64,000 nucleotides of DNA from Eutreptiella sp. 'Long Island Sound 2002'. Its lineage: Eukaryota; Euglenozoa; Euglenophyceae; Eutreptiales; Eutreptiaceae. The notes below the pieces were generated by a model. The model saw only the letters and a list, made by a program, of their open reading frames with translations, was not told the origin of the DNA and ran no database searches. Below, one piece after another: positions 60,162 through 64,000 of this stretch (positions are counted from its first letter, which is position 1; each line of letters starts with the position of its first letter). The stretch is taken from the NCBI GenBank assembly GCA_964036045.1, contig OZ038379.1, positions 188,555,885-188,619,884 of the forward strand, read 5' to 3'. Position numbers and translations under genes: made by a program.

Positions 60162-60263
60162 TGGAGGGATATGGCCCATTGGCCTCCAGAAAGTGGTGCA
60201 TTAGCACACGGATTGACTTATGAAAGCAAAATCATACCGAAAAAAAATAGACACTCAGAAAGT
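60162..60263 (-). ncRNA. SL RNA gene, unit 20
   Basis: Leader exon at 60238-60263; broken palindrome upstream. Confidence 0.95.
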
Positions 60264-60960
60264 GTACCCCAGCTTTGTGTGTGCGTGGTATAGCGCGTTC
60301 TCTGGCGTAAGTTCACGTGCACCACTGTTGGCACGCGCACTGTGCATGGCGCGGTTTTTTAGGACCCCCCACCGCTCATTAGGACCCCCCCATAACTCGA
60401 CGCCACTCTCTCGGATTGGCAAAATGAGTGAAGCTTTGGATTCAGCGACCCCGAAATAGGGGGGGAAACTGTGTTTTCCATGTCCATTTGGTACAAATAG
60501 CTCATTTTTAGTCCATGGGCGACTCGGTAGGATCTGCCTGGTTAGGAACAGGCAGATCCTACCGAGTCGGTAATAGTCACCCATGTACCAAAATGCGCTC
60601 AAAATGTCGCAGGGGGCGGGTTGGCGTGGAAGGGGGCCGTCGGGAGCCCGGTTGTACGCAGTGGGAAACTGTGTTTTCCATGTCCATTTGGTACAAATGG
60701 CTCATTTTTAGTCCATGGGCGACTCGGTAGGATCTGCCTGGTTAGGAACAGGCAGATCCTACCGCGTCCTACCATGTACTAAAATGCGCTCAAAATGTCG
60801 CAGGGGGCGGGTTGGCGTGGAAGGGGGCCGCCAGGAGCCCGGCCGTAGGCAGTGGTACATGTGCCATGTGTGCACGTTGGAAGGAGGGGAGGAATCGGGA
60901 CGCAGGGGGCGTGTGGGGGTGCGCCGCGGGGGGTGCCGGAAAAAGGCAAAAATATAAAAA

Positions 60961-61078
60961 GCGTACAGCACCCAGTGTTCCCACGTGGTCTCCCACCGAA
61001 GTACTAACTGGGCCTGACCAGGCTTAACTTCTGAAATCGGACGGGTTCAGGTGTGTTCCCGGTAGTATGGCCGTACGC
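60961..61078 (-). rRNA. 5S rRNA gene, unit 21
   Basis: A at nt 32. Confidence 0.96.
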
Positions 61079-61464
61079 ATCAGCCATGGGCGGACGTTCG
61101 GTCCGCGGGCGGGGGGTGGACCGCGTCCAAACGGGCGACCGCTGAAAAATTCAGCGAAAAGGGACGCACATGGGGGACAATGAGATACAGACGCCCCGAA
61201 AAACGGGGAAGACGGGCTCAAGTGATGACAAGTACGCGCAAATGGGCGCAAGCGGGCCGGGAAAAAAAAGGTGACTGTGGCCTCAATGGGACCCCCCCTC
61301 CGTAACCCAAGGCGGAGGGACACGGACAAACCCTACCCCTAGCTGGGGGGGAGGGGGGGGGGCACATGCACAGTGGGAGGGACATCTATTGCATGCGGAA
61401 TGCACTATTACGGTGCAGTTCTGTGGCAACAAACGTGTGCATGAGAAGGGACTTGAACTCAAGA

Positions 61465-61566
61465 TGGAGGGATATGGCCCATTGGCCTCCAGAAAGTGGT
61501 GCATTAGCACACGGATTGACTTATGAAAGCAAAATCATACCGAAAAAAAATAGACACTCAGAAAGT
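61465..61566 (-). ncRNA. SL RNA gene, unit 21
   Basis: Leader exon at 61541-61566; broken palindrome upstream. Confidence 0.95.
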
Positions 61567-62263
61567 GTACCCCAGCTTTGTGTGTGCGTGGTATAGCGCG
61601 TTCTCTGGCGTAAGTTCACGTGCACCACTGTTGGCACGCGCACTGTGCATGGCGCGGTTTTTTAGGACCCCCCACCGCTCATTAGGACCCCCCCATAACT
61701 CGACGCCACTCTCTCGGATTGGCAAAATGAGTGAAGCTTTGGATTCAGCGACCCCGAAATAGGGGGGGAAACTGTGTTTTCCATGTCCATTTGGTACAAA
61801 TAGCTCATTTTTAGTCCATGGGCGACTCGGTAGGATCTGCCTGGTTAGGAACAGGCAGATCCTACCGAGTCGGTAATAGTCACCCATGTACCAAAATGCG
61901 CTCAAAATGTCGCAGGGGGCGGGTTGGCGTGGAAGGGGGCCGTCGGGAGCCCGGTTGTACGCAGTGGGAAACTGTGTTTTCCATGTCCATTTGGTACAAA
62001 TGGCTCATTTTTAGTCCATGGGCGACTCGGTAGGATCTGCCTGGTTAGGAACAGGCAGATCCTACCGCGTCCTACCATGTACTAAAATGCGCTCAAAATG
62101 TCGCAGGGGGCGGGTTGGCGTGGAAGGGGGCCGCCAGGAGCCCGGCCGTAGGCAGTGGTACATGTGCCATGTGTGCACGTTGGAAGGAGGGGAGGAATCG
62201 GGACGCAGGGGGCGTGTGGGGGTGCGCCGCGGGGGGTGCCGGAAAAAGGCAAAAATATAAAAA

Positions 62264-62381
62264 GCGTACAGCACCCAGTGTTCCCACGTGGTCTCCCACC
62301 GAAGTACTAACTGGGCCTGACCAGGCTTAACTTCTGAAATCGGACGGGTTCAGGTGTGTTCCCGGTAGTATGGCCGTACGC
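62264..62381 (-). rRNA. 5S rRNA gene, unit 22
   Basis: A at nt 32. Confidence 0.96.
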
Positions 62382-62767
62382 ATCAGCCATGGGCGGACGT
62401 TCGGTCCGCGGGCGGGGGGTGGACCGCGTCCAAACGGGCGACCGCTGAAAAATTCAGCGAAAAGGGACGCACATGGGGGACAATGAGATACAGACGCCCC
62501 GAAAAACGGGGAAGACGGGCTCAAGTGATGACAAGTACGCGCAAATGGGCGCAAGCGGGCCGGGAAAAAAAAGGTGACTGTGGCCTCAATGGGACCCCCC
62601 CTCCGTAACCCAAGGCGGAGGGACACGGACAAACCCTACCCCTAGCTGGGGGGGAGGGGGGGGGGCACATGCACAGTGGGAGGGACATCTATTGCATGCG
62701 GAATGCACTATTACGGTGCAGTTCTGTGGCAACAAACGTGTGCATGAGAAGGGACTTGAACTCAAGA

Positions 62768-62869
62768 TGGAGGGATATGGCCCATTGGCCTCCAGAAAGT
62801 GGTGCATTAGCACACGGATTGACTTATGAAAGCAAAATCATACCGAAAAAAAATAGACACTCAGAAAGT
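62768..62869 (-). ncRNA. SL RNA gene, unit 22
   Basis: Leader exon at 62844-62869; broken palindrome upstream. Last SL gene in the window. Confidence 0.95.
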
Positions 62870-63566
62870 GTACCCCAGCTTTGTGTGTGCGTGGTATAGC
62901 GCGTTCTCTGGCGTAAGTTCACGTGCACCACTGTTGGCACGCGCACTGTGCATGGCGCGGTTTTTTAGGACCCCCCACCGCTCATTAGGACCCCCCCATA
63001 ACTCGACGCCACTCTCTCGGATTGGCAAAATGAGTGAAGCTTTGGATTCAGCGACCCCGAAATAGGGGGGGAAACTGTGTTTTCCATGTCCATTTGGTAC
63101 AAATAGCTCATTTTTAGTCCATGGGCGACTCGGTAGGATCTGCCTGGTTAGGAACAGGCAGATCCTACCGAGTCGGTAATAGTCACCCATGTACCAAAAT
63201 GCGCTCAAAATGTCGCAGGGGGCGGGTTGGCGTGGAAGGGGGCCGTCGGGAGCCCGGTTGTACGCAGTGGGAAACTGTGTTTTCCATGTCCATTTGGTAC
63301 AAATGGCTCATTTTTAGTCCATGGGCGACTCGGTAGGATCTGCCTGGTTAGGAACAGGCAGATCCTACCGCGTCCTACCATGTACTAAAATGCGCTCAAA
63401 ATGTCGCAGGGGGCGGGTTGGCGTGGAAGGGGGCCGCCAGGAGCCCGGCCGTAGGCAGTGGTACATGTGCCATGTGTGCACGTTGGAAGGAGGGGAGGAA
63501 TCGGGACGCAGGGGGCGTGTGGGGGTGCGCCGCGGGGGGTGCCGGAAAAAGGCAAAAATATAAAAA

Positions 63567-63684
63567 GCGTACAGCACCCAGTGTTCCCACGTGGTCTCCC
63601 ACCGAAGTACTAACTGGGCCTGACCAGGCTTAACTTCTGAAATCGGACGGGTTCAGGTGTGTTCCCGGTAGTATGGCCGTACGC
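63567..63684 (-). rRNA. 5S rRNA gene, unit 23
   Basis: A at nt 32. Complete gene; the SL gene of its unit would begin just past the window edge. Confidence 0.96.
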
Positions 63685-64000
63685 ATCAGCCATGGGCGGA
63701 CGTTCGGTCCGCGGGCGGGGGGTGGACCGCGTCCAAACGGGCGACCGCTGAAAAATTCAGCGAAAAGGGACGCACATGGGGGACAATGAGATACAGACGC
63801 CCCGAAAAACGGGGAAGACGGGCTCAAGTGATGACAAGTACGCGCAAATGGGCGCAAGCGGGCCGGGAAAAAAAAGGTGACTGTGGCCTCAATGGGACCC
63901 CCCCTCCGTAACCCAAGGCGGAGGGACACGGACAAACCCTACCCCTAGCTGGGGGGGAGGGGGGGGGGCACATGCACAGTGGGAGGGACATCTATTGCAT

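Larger units (their letters stand above)
34113..64000 (-). repeat. 5S rRNA-spliced-leader RNA tandem array (1303-bp units)
   Basis: Units of 1303 bp repeat with almost no change to the window edge; unit 8 is 1296 bp. On the minus strand each unit runs: palindrome, SL RNA gene, long C-rich spacer, three short hairpins, 5S gene, T-run, C-rich spacer, then two copies of a ~200-bp module with a strong hairpin, and AT-richer sequence leading to the next palindrome. SL and 5S have the same orientation, with 488 bp between their start sites. The left edge unit is truncated. The array is open at the right edge, so total copy number is unknown. Confidence 0.97.

Noticed and set aside
34200-64000. Repeated 66-115 codon frames in the 5S-SL units
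   Set aside because: They overlap the 5S and SL genes and the hairpins on both strands. Their identity between units reflects array homogenisation, not coding constraint.

Overview
The window comes from the nuclear genome of a euglenid, that is Euglena gracilis or a relative. The proof is a tandem array over the right half, in which each 1303-bp unit carries on the minus strand a 118-nt eukaryotic 5S rRNA gene and a spliced-leader (SL) RNA gene. The SL exon reads ACTTTCTGAGTGTCTA, then eight T, then CG, followed at once by a GT donor, which is the euglenid spliced leader as I remember it. Linkage of 5S and SL genes in one tandem repeat is known from Euglena. From memory the E. gracilis unit is about 0.6 kb, so this longer unit may mark another species, strain or locus.

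Layout. (1) 1-10390: a satellite of nine monomers of about 1150-1166 bp in two diverged types, A and B, that mostly alternate as a dimer of about 2.3 kb. (2) 10390-13560: low-copy sequence. It holds C-rich tracts, three copies of an AT-richer motif, one well-preserved Pumilio/PUF-repeat exon on the plus strand with GT-AG borders, a decayed fragment of a 5S-SL unit, and two likely exons of an unidentified gene on the minus strand. (3) 13560-33080: about 230 copies of an 85-bp minisatellite with later segmental duplications. (4) 33120-34112: a broken non-LTR retrotransposon fragment (reverse-transcriptase N-terminal part). (5) 34113-64000: the 5S-SL array, with one truncated edge unit, 23 complete 5S genes and 22 complete SL RNA genes; it runs off the right edge.

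How the parts work together. SL RNA donates its 26-nt exon to the 5' ends of nuclear mRNAs by trans-splicing, and 5S rRNA is a component of the large ribosomal subunit. Both are needed in bulk, which fits a homogenised multicopy array. The protein-coding content is three exon-sized pieces lying among repeats, consistent with large repeat-filled introns. Nearly all long open frames in the window are products of stop-poor GC-rich repeats and are not annotated.

The array units are almost identical. I saw three kinds of variant: a base in 5S helix III (units 1, 3, 5), a 7-bp deletion (unit 8), and a base in a palindrome 50 bp upstream of the SL start (units 17-22 and the edge unit). Identity between units was judged by reading, not by a computed alignment.
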